NCBI GenBank assembly: GCA_030428945.1
Contig: JAUIEC010000010.1
Location: forward strand, 1-64,000
Length of the DNA stretch: 64,000 bases
DNA from: Phycisphaerae bacterium
GTDB taxonomy: Bacteria > Planctomycetota > Phycisphaerae > UBA1845 > Fen-1342
Reading direction: 5' to 3'
Of this stretch, positions 48,611 through 57,589 are shown in pieces; within the stretch, counting starts at the first letter, position 1; each line of letters begins with the position of its first letter. A model generated the notes under the pieces. That model worked only from the letters and a program-made list of their open reading frames with translations, had not been told where the DNA came from and did not search any database. Both the position numbers and the translations under genes were made by a program.

Positions 48611-50350
48611 CTACGCGCCGAACCAGGCCGAGCAGGGGGCGACCTGTTCCGGGGCGGCGCTCGGGGCGTTGTCGTCGGCCGGGGCGTGGTTGTCGTCCTG
48701 GAAGTAGAACACGCCGGTGGCCTGGTCGAGGCCGCTCGGGCGCTGCGCCGGCGTTTCGGCGTTCGGGCCGAGGTTCAGGACGGTCCAGGTCGTATCGTCG
48801 TCCAGCGTCCGCTCGATCGTCAGCACGTGCGGTGCGGCCGGGTCGACGTGCAGCGTCGCGCTGCCGCGGCGGAAGGACGGGTGCGCGGTGCGGTGCTCGT
48901 GCAGGAAGGCGTACATGTCGATCAGGAAGCCGGCGTTGTGGACGTAGGTGTGTTCGAAGCCGACCTGCTCGAACAGGTCGAGCCTGTTGTGGTTGCCGAG
49001 TTCCTGCCCGTTGTAGATCAGCGGCACGCCGGGCAGCGCGTAGCTGAGCGCCGTCGCCAGGCGGGCCCGGGCCCAGTTCCCGTAGCGGGTGATCGCCGGC
49101 GCGTCCCAGGCGTTCTTGTCGTGATTGGTCGTGAACCGCATCCGCAGGCTGTTCCGCGGGTACAGCAGGTTCTCGTCGGTCAGCAGGTCGCGGACCTGCG
49201 CGGCCGGCAGGCCCGTCGACCCGATCGCGCCGAGCAGGTCGTACAGGTGCCAGTCGTACGTCACGTCGAAGCCCTTCAGGTGCTGGGCGGGATCGTCGTC
49301 CTCGGCCAGCATGATCGTCGCCCCGTCCGGGTCGAGCGCGTCGCGGGCCTCTTCCCAGAAGTCGCGCGGCACCATCCCGGCCACGTCGCAGCGGAAGCCG
49401 TCGATGCCGACCTCGTGAACCCAGAAGCGCATCGTGTCGAGCATCGCGGCCCGCAGGTCGGGCCGGCTGTAGTCAAGCTGGGCGATGTCGGTCCAGTCGT
49501 CGACCGGGCAGCGGATCTCGCCCCTGGCGTCGCGCTGGTACCAGTCCGGATGCTCCTTGATCCAGGGGTGATCCCAGGCCGTGTGGTTGGCGACCAGGTC
49601 GATGATCAGCTTCATGCCGTGCTCGCGGGCGGCGTCGCGCAGGCGGCGGAAGTCGTCGAGCGTGCCGAGTTCGGGCGCCACGGCGTTGAAGTCGCGGATC
49701 GAGTACGGACAGCCCAGCGTGCCCTTGCGCCGCAACCGGCCGATCGGGTGGATCGGCATCAGCCAGAGGACGCTGGTGCCGAGTTCCTGCAGGCGGGGGA
49801 CCTGCTCGGTCACGCCGTTCAGGTCGCCGCCCGGCGAAAAGCTCCGCGGGTAGACCTCGTAGATGATCGCGTCGCGGACCCAGTCGGCCGAGGTGCGGGC
49901 CGGACGGTCCGCCAGCGGCATCCGCGCGAAGGACTCGGCTTCGGAATCGCTGAGCAGGACGACGTGGCCGAGGCGGGCGGCCGGTCCGCTGCAGTCGGGC
50001 ACGCACAGTGCCAGCAGTTGCTCGCCGTCCGTGCGGGCCGCGGCCATCTCGGCCAGGACGATCCGGTCGCGGTCGGTGCGGGTCGGCAGTTGGATGCCGT
50101 TCAGGTAGACGCGGGTTTCGGCCGGCGCGCCGACGACGGCGACGCAGGCCGCATCGGGGTCGGCCTGGAAGCGGCGGCGGAACCACCAGTCGGCCGTACG
50201 GTCGGCGATTCCGAAGCGTTCCCAGGGGGCCGGCAGTCCGACCTGGAGCCAATCGGCGTCATCGCAGGCGGGTGCGGCGGGGTCGGCCGCGGGGGCGGTG
50301 GTTTGCCGCATCTTGTTGCAGACACGCCAGCTACCGGCGAGCGATTGCAT
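48611..50350 (-). CDS. cytosolic GH13 alpha-amylase-family enzyme
   Basis: A 579-residue protein with no signal. An N-terminal beta-sandwich (residues 35-130) precedes the (beta/alpha)8 barrel starting AIIYEVYPRSFSPGGDLNGV. Catalytic residues: nucleophile Asp 322 in FRCDV, acid Glu 350 in LAEDD, and Asp 411 in NHDKN. GRLRRKGTLGCPYSIRDF fits alpha-glucan-active members. Specificity (maltodextrin glucosidase, cyclomaltodextrinase or similar) is unresolved. ATG at 50350 with GGAG upstream. Divergent from the secreted amylase gene, suggesting a glucan-use locus. Confidence 0.88.
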   Translation of the reverse strand: MQSLAGSWRVCNKMRQTTAPAADPAAPACDDADWLQVGLPAPWERFGIADRTADWWFRRRFQADPDAACVAVVGAPAETRVYLNGIQLPTRTDRDRIVLAEMAAARTDGEQLLALCVPDCSGPAARLGHVVLLSDSEAESFARMPLADRPARTSADWVRDAIIYEVYPRSFSPGGDLNGVTEQVPRLQELGTSVLWLMPIHPIGRLRRKGTLGCPYSIRDFNAVAPELGTLDDFRRLRDAAREHGMKLIIDLVANHTAWDHPWIKEHPDWYQRDARGEIRCPVDDWTDIAQLDYSRPDLRAAMLDTMRFWVHEVGIDGFRCDVAGMVPRDFWEEARDALDPDGATIMLAEDDDPAQHLKGFDVTYDWHLYDLLGAIGSTGLPAAQVRDLLTDENLLYPRNSLRMRFTTNHDKNAWDAPAITRYGNWARARLATALSYALPGVPLIYNGQELGNHNRLDLFEQVGFEHTYVHNAGFLIDMYAFLHEHRTAHPSFRRGSATLHVDPAAPHVLTIERTLDDDTTWTVLNLGPNAETPAQRPSGLDQATGVFYFQDDNHAPADDNAPSAAPEQVAPCSAWFGA

Positions 50351-50423
50351 GCATTGCTCCAAATGTAACAGTTACCTGGGTTTGCGCCACAAAGCGGACC
50401 TGTAAAGTCGGTCGCGCGGTCAG

Positions 50424-50429
50424 TATAAT
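50424..50429 (+). promoter_or_regulatory. -10 box for the secreted amylase gene
   Basis: A perfect TATAAT lies 88 nt before the ATG. The expected -35 position reads TGTAAA, a weak match. It sits in the 166-bp divergent region between the two GH13 genes. Confidence 0.4.
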
Positions 50430-50516
50430 CGACTGCTCAGCGAGCACTAGCGAGGCCGGCGGACCAGGTCGGTTGAATCGCGAAAACGGACCTTCGGTTC
50501 GGGGAGGGAGCTTTCC

Positions 50517-52883
50517 ATGCAGATCGCACCGGTGATCCTGGCACTGTTTCTGTTTGCCGGCAACGACAACAACGTCGAGTGGCAGGGGGTCTCGCACATC
50601 GACTGGCTCGACCGCCGGCCGCGGTGTCCGGTGGACGGCGAGGCGTTCTCGGTGCGGGTGCAGGCCTACGCGAACGACCTGACCGGCGTGCGGGCCCACT
50701 ACGACGATGGCAGCGGCGGGCAGTGGGTCACGGGCTACTACCTGCAGGATCGCGGTCCGTATGCGATCTGGCAGGTGGACCTGCCGGCCACGGTGAACAA
50801 CAACGTCAACTACTACCTCGAACTGAGTGACGGCAGCGACGTCGACTTCGTCAGCGTCAGCGGCGTGAGCGAGACGACGCCGGTGGACGGCGGTTTCGCC
50901 CTTGACTTCACGACGCTGGAGCATGCTCCGCTGGGTGCCACGCCGGTGACCGGGGGCGGGGTCGCGTTCCGTGTCTGGGCGCCGACGGCGACGAACTGCG
51001 TCGTGTCGGGTGACTGGAACCTGTGGGCGATCGGCGCGCCGGCCGGGGCCGACCCGCTGACCAAGTACGGCGACTACTTCAGCGGCCTGGCGCCGGCGGC
51101 GAGTTCGACGGACCGCTACAAGTACGTCTTTCGCCCGGGGCCGATCGTCCGGGAAGATGCCCGGGCGCGCGGGTTCGATCCGGCGGATCAGAATCGCTGC
51201 CGGATCATCGACCCGCTGGCGTACGCGTGGCAGTCGGGCGACTTCCAGATGCCGGAGTTCGGCGACCTGATCGTCTACCAGGCGCACGTCGGGACGTTCT
51301 CGGGACGCAACGACGGGGACGTGGCCTCGGGTTCGATCCCGGGGACGTACCTCGACATGGCGGCCCACGTCGACCACCTGGTGGAACTGGGGATCAACTG
51401 CCTGTACCTGATGCCGATCAACGAGTTCCCGTTCGACTATTCAGGCGGCTACAACCCGATTTCGCAGTTCGCCCCGGAGTGGGCCTACGGTGACCCGGAC
51501 GACCTGCGTTACCTGGTCGACGTGATGCACCAGAACGGGATCGCGGTGATTCTCGACACGGTCTGGAATCACTTCGACGGTGGCGGCAACATCCTCTGGA
51601 ACTACGATGGCGGCCAGATCTACTTCCGGACGCCGGACGTGCAGACGCCGTGGGGTTCGCAGGCGGACTTCACGCGGGCCGAGGTGCGGCAGTACTTCCT
51701 CGACAGCATCCTGGTGTGGTTCGAGGAGTACCGCCTGGACGGCCAGCGGATGGACGCGACGGACTACATGAACATCTTCCCGCAGGAGGCGGAAGGCTGG
51801 AGCCTGATGCAGGAGATGAACGACCTGATCGACCAGCGGACGGTCGACAAGTGGTCGATGGCCGAGCAGTTGCCGGACGACTTCTTCGTGACGCGTCCGG
51901 TCAGCCAGGGCGGGGCGGGCTTCGACAGCCAGTTGCACGATTACTTCGTCGACACGCTGCGGCAGGAGATCTTCGACGCGGCTCTCGGTGATCCCGAGAT
52001 GTGGAAGATCGCCGACATCATCGACGGCAGCGGCACGAACATGCAGAAGCGGCGGGTGGTCAACTACCTCGAATCGCACGACGAACTGTGGGAGAGCAAC
52101 GGCGGCAACCGCCTCGTGAAGGTGATCGACACGACGGCGCCGCACGACGACGAGTTCGCGATGGGCCGCACGAAACTCGGCTACGGCGTAGTCTTCGGCG
52201 GGCAGGGCGTGCCGATGATTCACCAGGGCACCGAGTGGCTCGAGAGCGAGGCGTTCGGCTCGGGCAACCCGAGCGGCGACAACCGGATCAACTGGAACAA
52301 GAAGGGCCGCTACAAGAACATCTTCCGCTACTACCGCGACCTGATCCGGGTGAAGAAGGAGAACGGGGCGCTCGACGCGACGGCCGACATCAACGTCTTT
52401 CACCAGAACGAGGGCGGCAACGTGATCGCCTGGCACCGCTGGGACGGGGCCGGCAACGACCTGGTCGTGGTCGCGAACTTCAGCAACACCGACTACGGCG
52501 TCTACAACCTCGGCATGCCGGTCGGCGGAACCTGGTACAAGCTGATCAACAGCCAGGACGTCCGGTACGACGGGGCCGGCGACGCGGCCGACAGCTATGC
52601 CGCGAACCTGGGCGGCAATCACGGTTTCGCGCAGTCGGCCGACATCAGCCTGAAGCCGATGGCGTTCACGATCCTGCGGGCGAACGACCCACCGGTGGTG
52701 CCGCCGTGTCCGACGGACTTCGACGGCGACCTCGAGACCGGGTTGAACGACCTGGCGATCCTGCTGGCGAACTTCGGCCTGAGCGGTGCGAGCCAGGCGG
52801 ACGGCGACGCGAACGGCGACGGCGAAGTGAACCTGAGCGACCTGGCCGACCTGCTGGCGGCCTATGGGGGGCTGTGTCCCTAA
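50517..52883 (+). CDS. secreted GH13 alpha-amylase/branching-type enzyme with dockerin-like tail
   Basis: A 788-residue protein; GGGAGGGAG precedes the ATG. A short signal peptide (residues 1-15), an N-terminal beta domain, a CBM48-like domain (about 135-215: GVAFRVWAPTATNCVVSGDWNLW), then the GH13 barrel. Catalytic Asp 413 (RMDAT), Glu 450 (MAEQL) and Asp 522 (SHDEL). The N-terminal CBM48 plus AHVGTFS and GINCLYLMPINEF pattern is of the branching-enzyme group. The last ~55 residues (730-785) form two Asp/Gly loops, DFDGDLETGLNDLAILL and DGDANGDGEVNLSDLADLL, a type I dockerin-like domain used widely by Phycisphaerae as a secretion or surface-sorting tail. Confidence 0.9.
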   Translation: MQIAPVILALFLFAGNDNNVEWQGVSHIDWLDRRPRCPVDGEAFSVRVQAYANDLTGVRAHYDDGSGGQWVTGYYLQDRGPYAIWQVDLPATVNNNVNYYLELSDGSDVDFVSVSGVSETTPVDGGFALDFTTLEHAPLGATPVTGGGVAFRVWAPTATNCVVSGDWNLWAIGAPAGADPLTKYGDYFSGLAPAASSTDRYKYVFRPGPIVREDARARGFDPADQNRCRIIDPLAYAWQSGDFQMPEFGDLIVYQAHVGTFSGRNDGDVASGSIPGTYLDMAAHVDHLVELGINCLYLMPINEFPFDYSGGYNPISQFAPEWAYGDPDDLRYLVDVMHQNGIAVILDTVWNHFDGGGNILWNYDGGQIYFRTPDVQTPWGSQADFTRAEVRQYFLDSILVWFEEYRLDGQRMDATDYMNIFPQEAEGWSLMQEMNDLIDQRTVDKWSMAEQLPDDFFVTRPVSQGGAGFDSQLHDYFVDTLRQEIFDAALGDPEMWKIADIIDGSGTNMQKRRVVNYLESHDELWESNGGNRLVKVIDTTAPHDDEFAMGRTKLGYGVVFGGQGVPMIHQGTEWLESEAFGSGNPSGDNRINWNKKGRYKNIFRYYRDLIRVKKENGALDATADINVFHQNEGGNVIAWHRWDGAGNDLVVVANFSNTDYGVYNLGMPVGGTWYKLINSQDVRYDGAGDAADSYAANLGGNHGFAQSADISLKPMAFTILRANDPPVVPPCPTDFDGDLETGLNDLAILLANFGLSGASQADGDANGDGEVNLSDLADLLAAYGGLCP

Positions 52884-52888
52884 CAGGG

Positions 52889-52922
52889 CGCGGGGGAGCG
52901 AGGGAGCGAGGGAGCGAGGGGA
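52889..52922 (+). repeat. GGGAGCGA octamer tract
   Basis: Four tandem copies right after the amylase stop codon. It opens a 405-bp gap (52884-53288) that contains palindrome C (53058-53107), a minisatellite (53112-53235) and a TGTTCCC heptamer tract (53236-53284), with no supported gene. Confidence 0.7.
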
Positions 52923-53057
52923 GGGGGGCGATGGGTGCCCCACTCTTTCAATGGCTCTTGCAACCGGCGCGACCTGCGCTGACAAGACACTGCCGGGGTG
53001 GCAGCGGTGGCACATTCGCATCGCGTCTTATCCGATGCCGGAGTTCAGCATCGGGAT

Positions 53058-53107
53058 CCAATGCAGTCCCCCACCCTTCCGTTCGCTGCGCTCACTCAAG
53101 GATGGGG
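53058..53107 (-). repeat. palindrome C, copy 2 (inverted)
   Basis: CCCCACCCTT (53069-53078) pairs with AAGGATGGGG (53098-53107). The loop and 3' flank (TCCAATGCAGT on this strand) match copy 1 at 23045-23094 in reverse complement. Confidence 0.7.
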
Positions 53108-53111
53108 CACC

Positions 53112-53235
53112 CCGGTAACGGTGGGGCACTCGGTAACGGTGGGGCACCCGGTAACAGTGGGGCACTCGGTCGGTGGGGCATCCGGTAACGGTGGCTCGGT
53201 AACGGTGGGGCACCCGGTAAGGATGGGACACCGGA
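53112..53235 (+). repeat. ~18-bp minisatellite
   Basis: Six to seven imperfect copies of GGTAACGGTGGGGCACYC. The end of the unit (GGGGCAC) is also the end of the adjoining palindrome C, so the array may have grown from it. Confidence 0.75.
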
Positions 53236-53284
53236 CCTGTTCCCTGTTCCCTGTTCCCGGTTCCCTCTTCCCTTGCTCCCTCTC
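53236..53284 (+). repeat. TGTTCCC heptamer tract
   Basis: Copies of TGTTCCC grade into TCTTCCC and GCTCCCT just before the STAS gene stop. It is the inverse of the GGGAACA tracts elsewhere. Confidence 0.7.
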
Positions 53285-53288
53285 CCCG

Positions 53289-53627
53289 CTACTGCTCGAT
53301 CTGCAGCGACGCCAGCCCGGTCGGGACGTCGTCGGCGACTTCGAAGATGCGGTCCAGGCCGGTGACGAGGAAGACGCCCCAGACTTCGCGGCTGATGCCG
53401 CACAGCTTCAGCCGGCGTTCGTTCGAGATCGTCACGAGCTTGCGGAGCTTGAGCAGCTTGGCGATGTTGGAACTGTTCAGGTAGTTGACGGCGCTGAAGT
53501 TGAGCAGCACGTCGGTCCGCGGGTTGCTCGTGCAGCCCTCGATGATCGCGCGGAGATCGTCCGTGTACTGCGGGTCGTCACTCAACTCACCCAGCATCAC
53601 CGTTTCTGACCATTGCTCGACCGACAT
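53289..53627 (-). CDS. STAS-domain anti-sigma factor antagonist
   Basis: A 112-residue single STAS domain: TDVLLNFSAVNYLNSSNIAKLLKLRKLV is the conserved beta-alpha region, with Ser residues at the usual phosphorylation site. AGAGGAAG precedes the ATG at 53627. Such proteins take part in partner-switching with an anti-sigma kinase; no kinase gene is nearby. Confidence 0.9.
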   Translation of the reverse strand: MSVEQWSETVMLGELSDDPQYTDDLRAIIEGCTSNPRTDVLLNFSAVNYLNSSNIAKLLKLRKLVTISNERRLKLCGISREVWGVFLVTGLDRIFEVADDVPTGLASLQIEQ

Positions 53628-53850
53628 GGCATCTTCCTCTGGTTACAGGTGATGCGCACTATCCGGAGTCCGCTGCGGATTGTCAACACGGAACGCCCTG
53701 CCGGGCAATTCGCGGAGTTCGACCCGGTTCAGCCCGGCGGCGCCGAGGGGCAGGGCGGCGGGATCCGGCCGGAAACGAGACCGGGCCCGGCCTCCAGCGT
53801 GACCACCCGGCACGCGGCCGGCCGGACGCTGAATGCCGGACCCGGATGTC

Positions 53851-54495
53851 TTACTTCAGTTCGACATTCCAGTAGGCGTAGTCGAGGAACTGCTTCCAAC
53901 TGGCGTACTTGGCGTCCGACAGCTTGAACGTCAGTACCGGCGACCGGTTCGGCCGCTTCGGCTGGCTGATCAGGCGCATCCGCGCCTGGGCCGGCGTGCG
54001 GCCACCCTTCCGGACGTTGCAGCGGGTGCAGGCGCAGACGACGTTCTTCCACGTGGTCGGTCCGCCCTGCGAGCGGGGGACAACGTGGTCGATGCTCAGT
54101 TCGCTGCTCGGGAACTTCTTGCCGCAGTACTGGCAGCGACTGTGGTCGCGGGCGAAAAGGTTGCGGCGGTTCAGCTTGACCGTGCTCTTCGGCAGCCGAT
54201 CGTAATCCAGCAGACGAATGATTCGCGGCACGGCGATCTGCGTCCGTACCGTCCGGATCCAGTCGTGATGCTCAGGCTCGAACTCGGCCCGGGCGGCGCT
54301 GACCTCGACCCACGAGTTGAAGTCGTACGTCAGGTACTGGCCGTCCTCGACCGAGACAATCTCGGCCAGATCACGAAAGACCATCGTCATGGCCCGCTTG
54401 GCACTGATCACCCGAATCGCCATGTAAAGGCGGTTCAGCAGCAGTACGCTGGCCGACAGGGATGCACTCTCTCCGCTCATACTGTTTCCGTCCAT
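53851..54495 (-). CDS. HNH endonuclease-family protein
   Basis: A 214-residue protein. Residues 15-110 are the planctomycete/cyanobacterial-type N-terminal region (VLLLNRLYMAIRVISAKRAMTMVF), followed by the HNH core: CQYCGKKF, SIDHVVPRSQGG, NVVCACTRCNVRKGG, with Cys pairs binding structural zinc. This is the stand-alone HNH (IPR-type 'RNA-targeting or nicking' family) of unknown role. Start uncertain between 54495 and 54480. Divergent from the next gene. Confidence 0.87.
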   Translation of the reverse strand: MDGNSMSGESASLSASVLLLNRLYMAIRVISAKRAMTMVFRDLAEIVSVEDGQYLTYDFNSWVEVSAARAEFEPEHHDWIRTVRTQIAVPRIIRLLDYDRLPKSTVKLNRRNLFARDHSRCQYCGKKFPSSELSIDHVVPRSQGGPTTWKNVVCACTRCNVRKGGRTPAQARMRLISQPKRPNRSPVLTFKLSDAKYASWKQFLDYAYWNVELK

Positions 54496-54677
54496 CCTCG
54501 CTGTAATCGCGTGGGGACCGATGCCGCCGAAGGACAGTTCGCGGGTCTTGACAAACATACTAACAACGGCCGACTCCTGCTTCAATGACAATATCCGGCA
54601 TTTAACACGCTGCGAATACACCAGATACAGTGGCCTCGCCGCGTCCGCGGATGACCGGCCCGGACCCGCGCCGCCCC

Positions 54678-54705
54678 TTGTCACCTGCACGCGGCGCGGG
54701 ATACT
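54678..54705 (+). promoter_or_regulatory. candidate promoter of a leaderless mRNA
   Basis: TTGTCA (54678-54683), 16 nt, GATACT (54700-54705). Transcription would start at or 1 nt before the ATG at 54713. No ribosome-binding site is visible. Confidence 0.45.
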
Positions 54706-54712
54706 GTCCCTG

Positions 54713-57160
54713 ATGACAGCAAACCATGTGCCCGCTTCACGCCCTCTGCTGACGCCCTTCGTGCGGCGCGCCGTGCTGCTCTCGATTCTCCTGGCCGCAG
54801 GATTCTACGTCGGTACCCCCGCGGCGGACGTGTCGTGGGTGCAGGGCGACGAATACCTGTTCATCGCCAACAACCCCGACGTGACCGGCGGCGAAGGAAC
54901 CTATCCGCTGGCCGTGCGACTGGTGCAGATCTTCGGCAAGGTGCACGGAGACCTCTATCAGCCTCTGCCGATCGCGGGCTACGCCATCGAGTGGGCCCTG
55001 TGGGGCGACCAGGCCGCGTACTACGTACGCGTCACCGATCTGCTGCTGCACCTGCTCAACGGCGTGCTGGTCTGGTGCCTGCTGTCACGCCTGCTGCGCT
55101 GGCAGTCGGATTCGGGCGGCACCGGTCTGCTGGCCTGGGCCCTGGCGCTGTTCTGGACCGTGCACCCGGCCCTCGTGCGAGCCTACGCGGCCGACATGGG
55201 TCGCACGCACGTGCTGTCGGCCACCTTCTCGCTGCTGGCGCTGGCCTGGTTCGTGCGCTATGCCGAGGACCTGCGCCCGCGCGACGCGATCGCGGCGCTG
55301 CTCGCCCTGCTGCTGGCGATGCTCAGCAAGCCGGTCGTCGGCTGGTTCGTCGTGGCCGGCCTGCTGGTCTGGCATCGGCACGGAGTCATGCGGGCGCTGC
55401 GCGACCGCGCGGTCTGGGCCGCGGCCGTGATCTGCGGCGCGTTCGCGCTGGTCACGATGCGGACGTCGCGGGCGGCGGGACTGCTCGAGAACGTCGGCGA
55501 GGCACTCTTCGGCGACCCGGTCACGCGCAGCCTGCTGGCCGCGTTCCTGTACGTCCGTGACAGCGTCTGGCCGGTCGGCCTGCCGATCTGGTACATCCCC
55601 GACGTGCGGACCGGCTGGGACTATCTGCCGGTGCAGGTCGGACTGGTCGTGCTGCTGGTCAGCCTGGTGGCGATCGCGGTGCTGCTGTGGCGCCGGGACG
55701 GGCGCCTGCTGGCCGGCGGGCTGCTGTGGTACTGGGTCTTCCTGCTGCCGGTGCTGGGAATCGTCGGCGCCCGCTTCTCGTCCGCGGGAGATCGCTACCT
55801 GTATCAGCCGCTGGTCGGGCTGCTGCTGGCGGTCGGCGTGCTGGTGCTTCGGGTGCTGCCGCAGGTTCGGCTTCGCAACGCCGTGGCGGTGCTGGGGGTG
55901 ATCGGAGCGGCCACGCTGGTGCCGCAGGCCGCGGAGTTCGCGGCCGTGGCCCGCAGCATGATCGCCCGCGGAACCGACGTGATCACCCGGTACCCGGTTG
56001 ATCCGCGGGCGTTCGAGATGCACGGGGCGGCCTACAGCTTCCTGGTCGACCATCCCGAGGCCGGCGGTCCGGACGGAGCGCCGAGCGAGTACGCGGCCGT
56101 GGCGATCAGCAGCCTCGAGCGGGCCGCGGAACTGGCCGAGGACGAGCGTTTCTTCCGCACGCCGCGGACGCAGGCGGACTTCTTCTGGCGGCTGTCGGAG
56201 AACCTGCAGAAACTGTCGGCCGACGAGGCGTCGCAGTCCGCCGCCCGCCGGGCGTTTGACCTGTACCCGGAGGATGCCGCGATCTGCACGCGTTACGCGC
56301 ACGCGAGCCGGATCGTGCAGGACTGGCCGGAGGCGCTGCGGGCGTACCAGGTGCTGGGCGAGCACCTGCCGGAGGACGAGACGCTGCGGGTCAAGCGACT
56401 GACCGAGCACGCGGACCTGCTGCTGCACGTCTTCGAAGATCCGGTCCGGGCGCGTCCGATCTACGAGAGGGCGCGCGAGGTCGGTGCGGTGCCGGATCGG
56501 GCCCTGGTCGGCCTGGCCCGGTGCGAGGTGCTGGTGGGCGAGGGGGCTCGGGGATTCGAACTGGCCCGCGAGGTGGCGGACCGAAGTCCGGAGCGCAGCG
56601 ATGCGCTGCTGGTGATCGCCCTGTTCCACCTGCGGAGCAATCACATCTCCGAGGCGGCCCGCGCGTACGGGCGGGTGCTGGCCCGCTGGCCGACCAACTA
56701 CGAGGGGCTGCGGGGGTTCCAGGAGGTGGCCACGCAGACCGGCCGATACGGCGATGCGGTCATGGCGTGGAAGCTGGCGCTGGAGCGGGAGCCGGCCCGG
56801 CAGGCGTTCCGCTCGTATTACGCGTGGTCGCTGGCGCTGGCGGGCGACGCGGAAGCGGTGCGGATCGCGGAGTTGAATCTGCAGGTTCGGCCGGACGATC
56901 CGTTCTCGTGTTTCGCGCAGATGCTGGTGGAATGGAGGGCGGGGCGGCGCGAGGCGGCGCTGGACTGGTGCCGGCGGGGCGTGTCGGGCGAGGGGCAGCC
57001 CCGGGCCCGCGAGGTCGTGCGGGTGGAACTGGCGGTGCGCCTGCTGCAGGAGCGTGGCCAACTGGATCGCGAGGCGGATCGGCTGCGTGCGGTGCTGCTG
57101 CGTGGTCAGGGCAAGGAATCGCAGGCCGAGGCGCTGCTGGCGGGCCTGGACGGGGAATAG
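54713..57160 (+). CDS. polytopic membrane protein with C-terminal TPR repeats
   Basis: An 815-residue protein resembling TMTC/PMT-like GT-C proteins: about nine membrane segments (residues 17-430) with loop motif WVQGDEYLFIANNPDV (an Asp-containing first loop) and H-x-Y-like YQPLPIAGYAIEW, followed by TPR helices (450-810: AFEMHGAAYSFLV, DLYPEDAAICTRYAHASRIV, ALRAYQVLGEHLPE, ARAYGRVLARWPTNYEGLRGF). It likely transfers sugars from a lipid carrier to proteins or glycans. The ATG at 54713 is preferred over a longer frame that lacks coding character and overlaps the divergent gene. Confidence 0.8.
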   Translation: MTANHVPASRPLLTPFVRRAVLLSILLAAGFYVGTPAADVSWVQGDEYLFIANNPDVTGGEGTYPLAVRLVQIFGKVHGDLYQPLPIAGYAIEWALWGDQAAYYVRVTDLLLHLLNGVLVWCLLSRLLRWQSDSGGTGLLAWALALFWTVHPALVRAYAADMGRTHVLSATFSLLALAWFVRYAEDLRPRDAIAALLALLLAMLSKPVVGWFVVAGLLVWHRHGVMRALRDRAVWAAAVICGAFALVTMRTSRAAGLLENVGEALFGDPVTRSLLAAFLYVRDSVWPVGLPIWYIPDVRTGWDYLPVQVGLVVLLVSLVAIAVLLWRRDGRLLAGGLLWYWVFLLPVLGIVGARFSSAGDRYLYQPLVGLLLAVGVLVLRVLPQVRLRNAVAVLGVIGAATLVPQAAEFAAVARSMIARGTDVITRYPVDPRAFEMHGAAYSFLVDHPEAGGPDGAPSEYAAVAISSLERAAELAEDERFFRTPRTQADFFWRLSENLQKLSADEASQSAARRAFDLYPEDAAICTRYAHASRIVQDWPEALRAYQVLGEHLPEDETLRVKRLTEHADLLLHVFEDPVRARPIYERAREVGAVPDRALVGLARCEVLVGEGARGFELAREVADRSPERSDALLVIALFHLRSNHISEAARAYGRVLARWPTNYEGLRGFQEVATQTGRYGDAVMAWKLALEREPARQAFRSYYAWSLALAGDAEAVRIAELNLQVRPDDPFSCFAQMLVEWRAGRREAALDWCRRGVSGEGQPRAREVVRVELAVRLLQERGQLDREADRLRAVLLRGQGKESQAEALLAGLDGE

Positions 57161-57250
57161 CCGGAGCCGGGGGGGGCTTCGGGAAACGGCCGAGGGTGGG
57201 GGCGGGCTGGAAAATTCTCTGGAAACGTCACAAACGGAGGCGGTTTCCTG

Positions 57251-57420
57251 TTGACCTCGCGATCGCGTCCGTTATACTGTATTTTGGGTGAAAAGGACGC
57301 ACGGCGAACGTTGATGTGTCCGGTTTCCATAAATATTGCTTCGTGCAAGACTTGCTTCCACTCGCTGCGGCACCCTCAGACCGCGCCAATACCCAAAGGG
57401 TGCCGCACGCCTTTTATCTA
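57251..57420 (+). ncRNA. candidate orphan small RNA
   Basis: A strong promoter (TTGACC 57251-57256, 16 nt, TATACT 57273-57278) is followed about 90 nt later by a 10-bp perfect hairpin (GCGGCACCCT...AGGGTGCCGC, about 57378-57411) and CCTTTTAT. The implied transcript of about 135 nt (57285-57420) has no convincing reading frame. The bases between promoter and hairpin are AT-richer than the genome (TTTCCATAAATATTGCTTCG). I could not match it to 6S, SRP, tmRNA or RNase P RNA. The rest of 57161-57785 shows repeats only. Confidence 0.5.
57377..57418 (+). terminator. intrinsic terminator-like hairpin
   Basis: GCGGCACCCT and AGGGTGCCGC form a perfect 10-bp stem with an inner segment of about 20 nt, followed by ACGCCTTTTAT. 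It is the best factor-independent terminator in the window and bounds the candidate small RNA. Confidence 0.6.
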
Positions 57421-57520
57421 CACATAATTATTCTCGGACGTTGAGCCCTGTCGGACGCCTGTCTGGCGGTTGTTTTCATGCGCTCCCGGGCCGGGCGAGA
57501 CTCGACCGCCGGTCCCGCCG

Positions 57521-57580
57521 GGTGCCGGCAGATCCCGCAGGGTGCCAGCAGATCCCGCGGGGTGCCGGCGGATCTCGCTT
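57521..57580 (+). repeat. three tandem 20-bp repeats
   Basis: Three copies of GGTGCCRGCRGATCYCGCNK, head to tail, ending 10 bp before the GTAG palindrome at 57590. Confidence 0.8.
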
Positions 57581-57589
57581 CGCCCCGAC

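Noticed and set aside
46781-50368. A 1,195-codon open frame on the plus strand
   Set aside because: It is antisense to gamma-glutamyltransferase and the cytosolic GH13 enzyme, both with intact catalytic motifs.
57285-57420. 6S, SRP or RNase P RNA identity for the orphan transcript
   Set aside because: None of the conserved elements I know for these RNAs (SRP GGAA-tetraloop helix, RNase P CR-I/CR-V, 6S central bubble) could be found.
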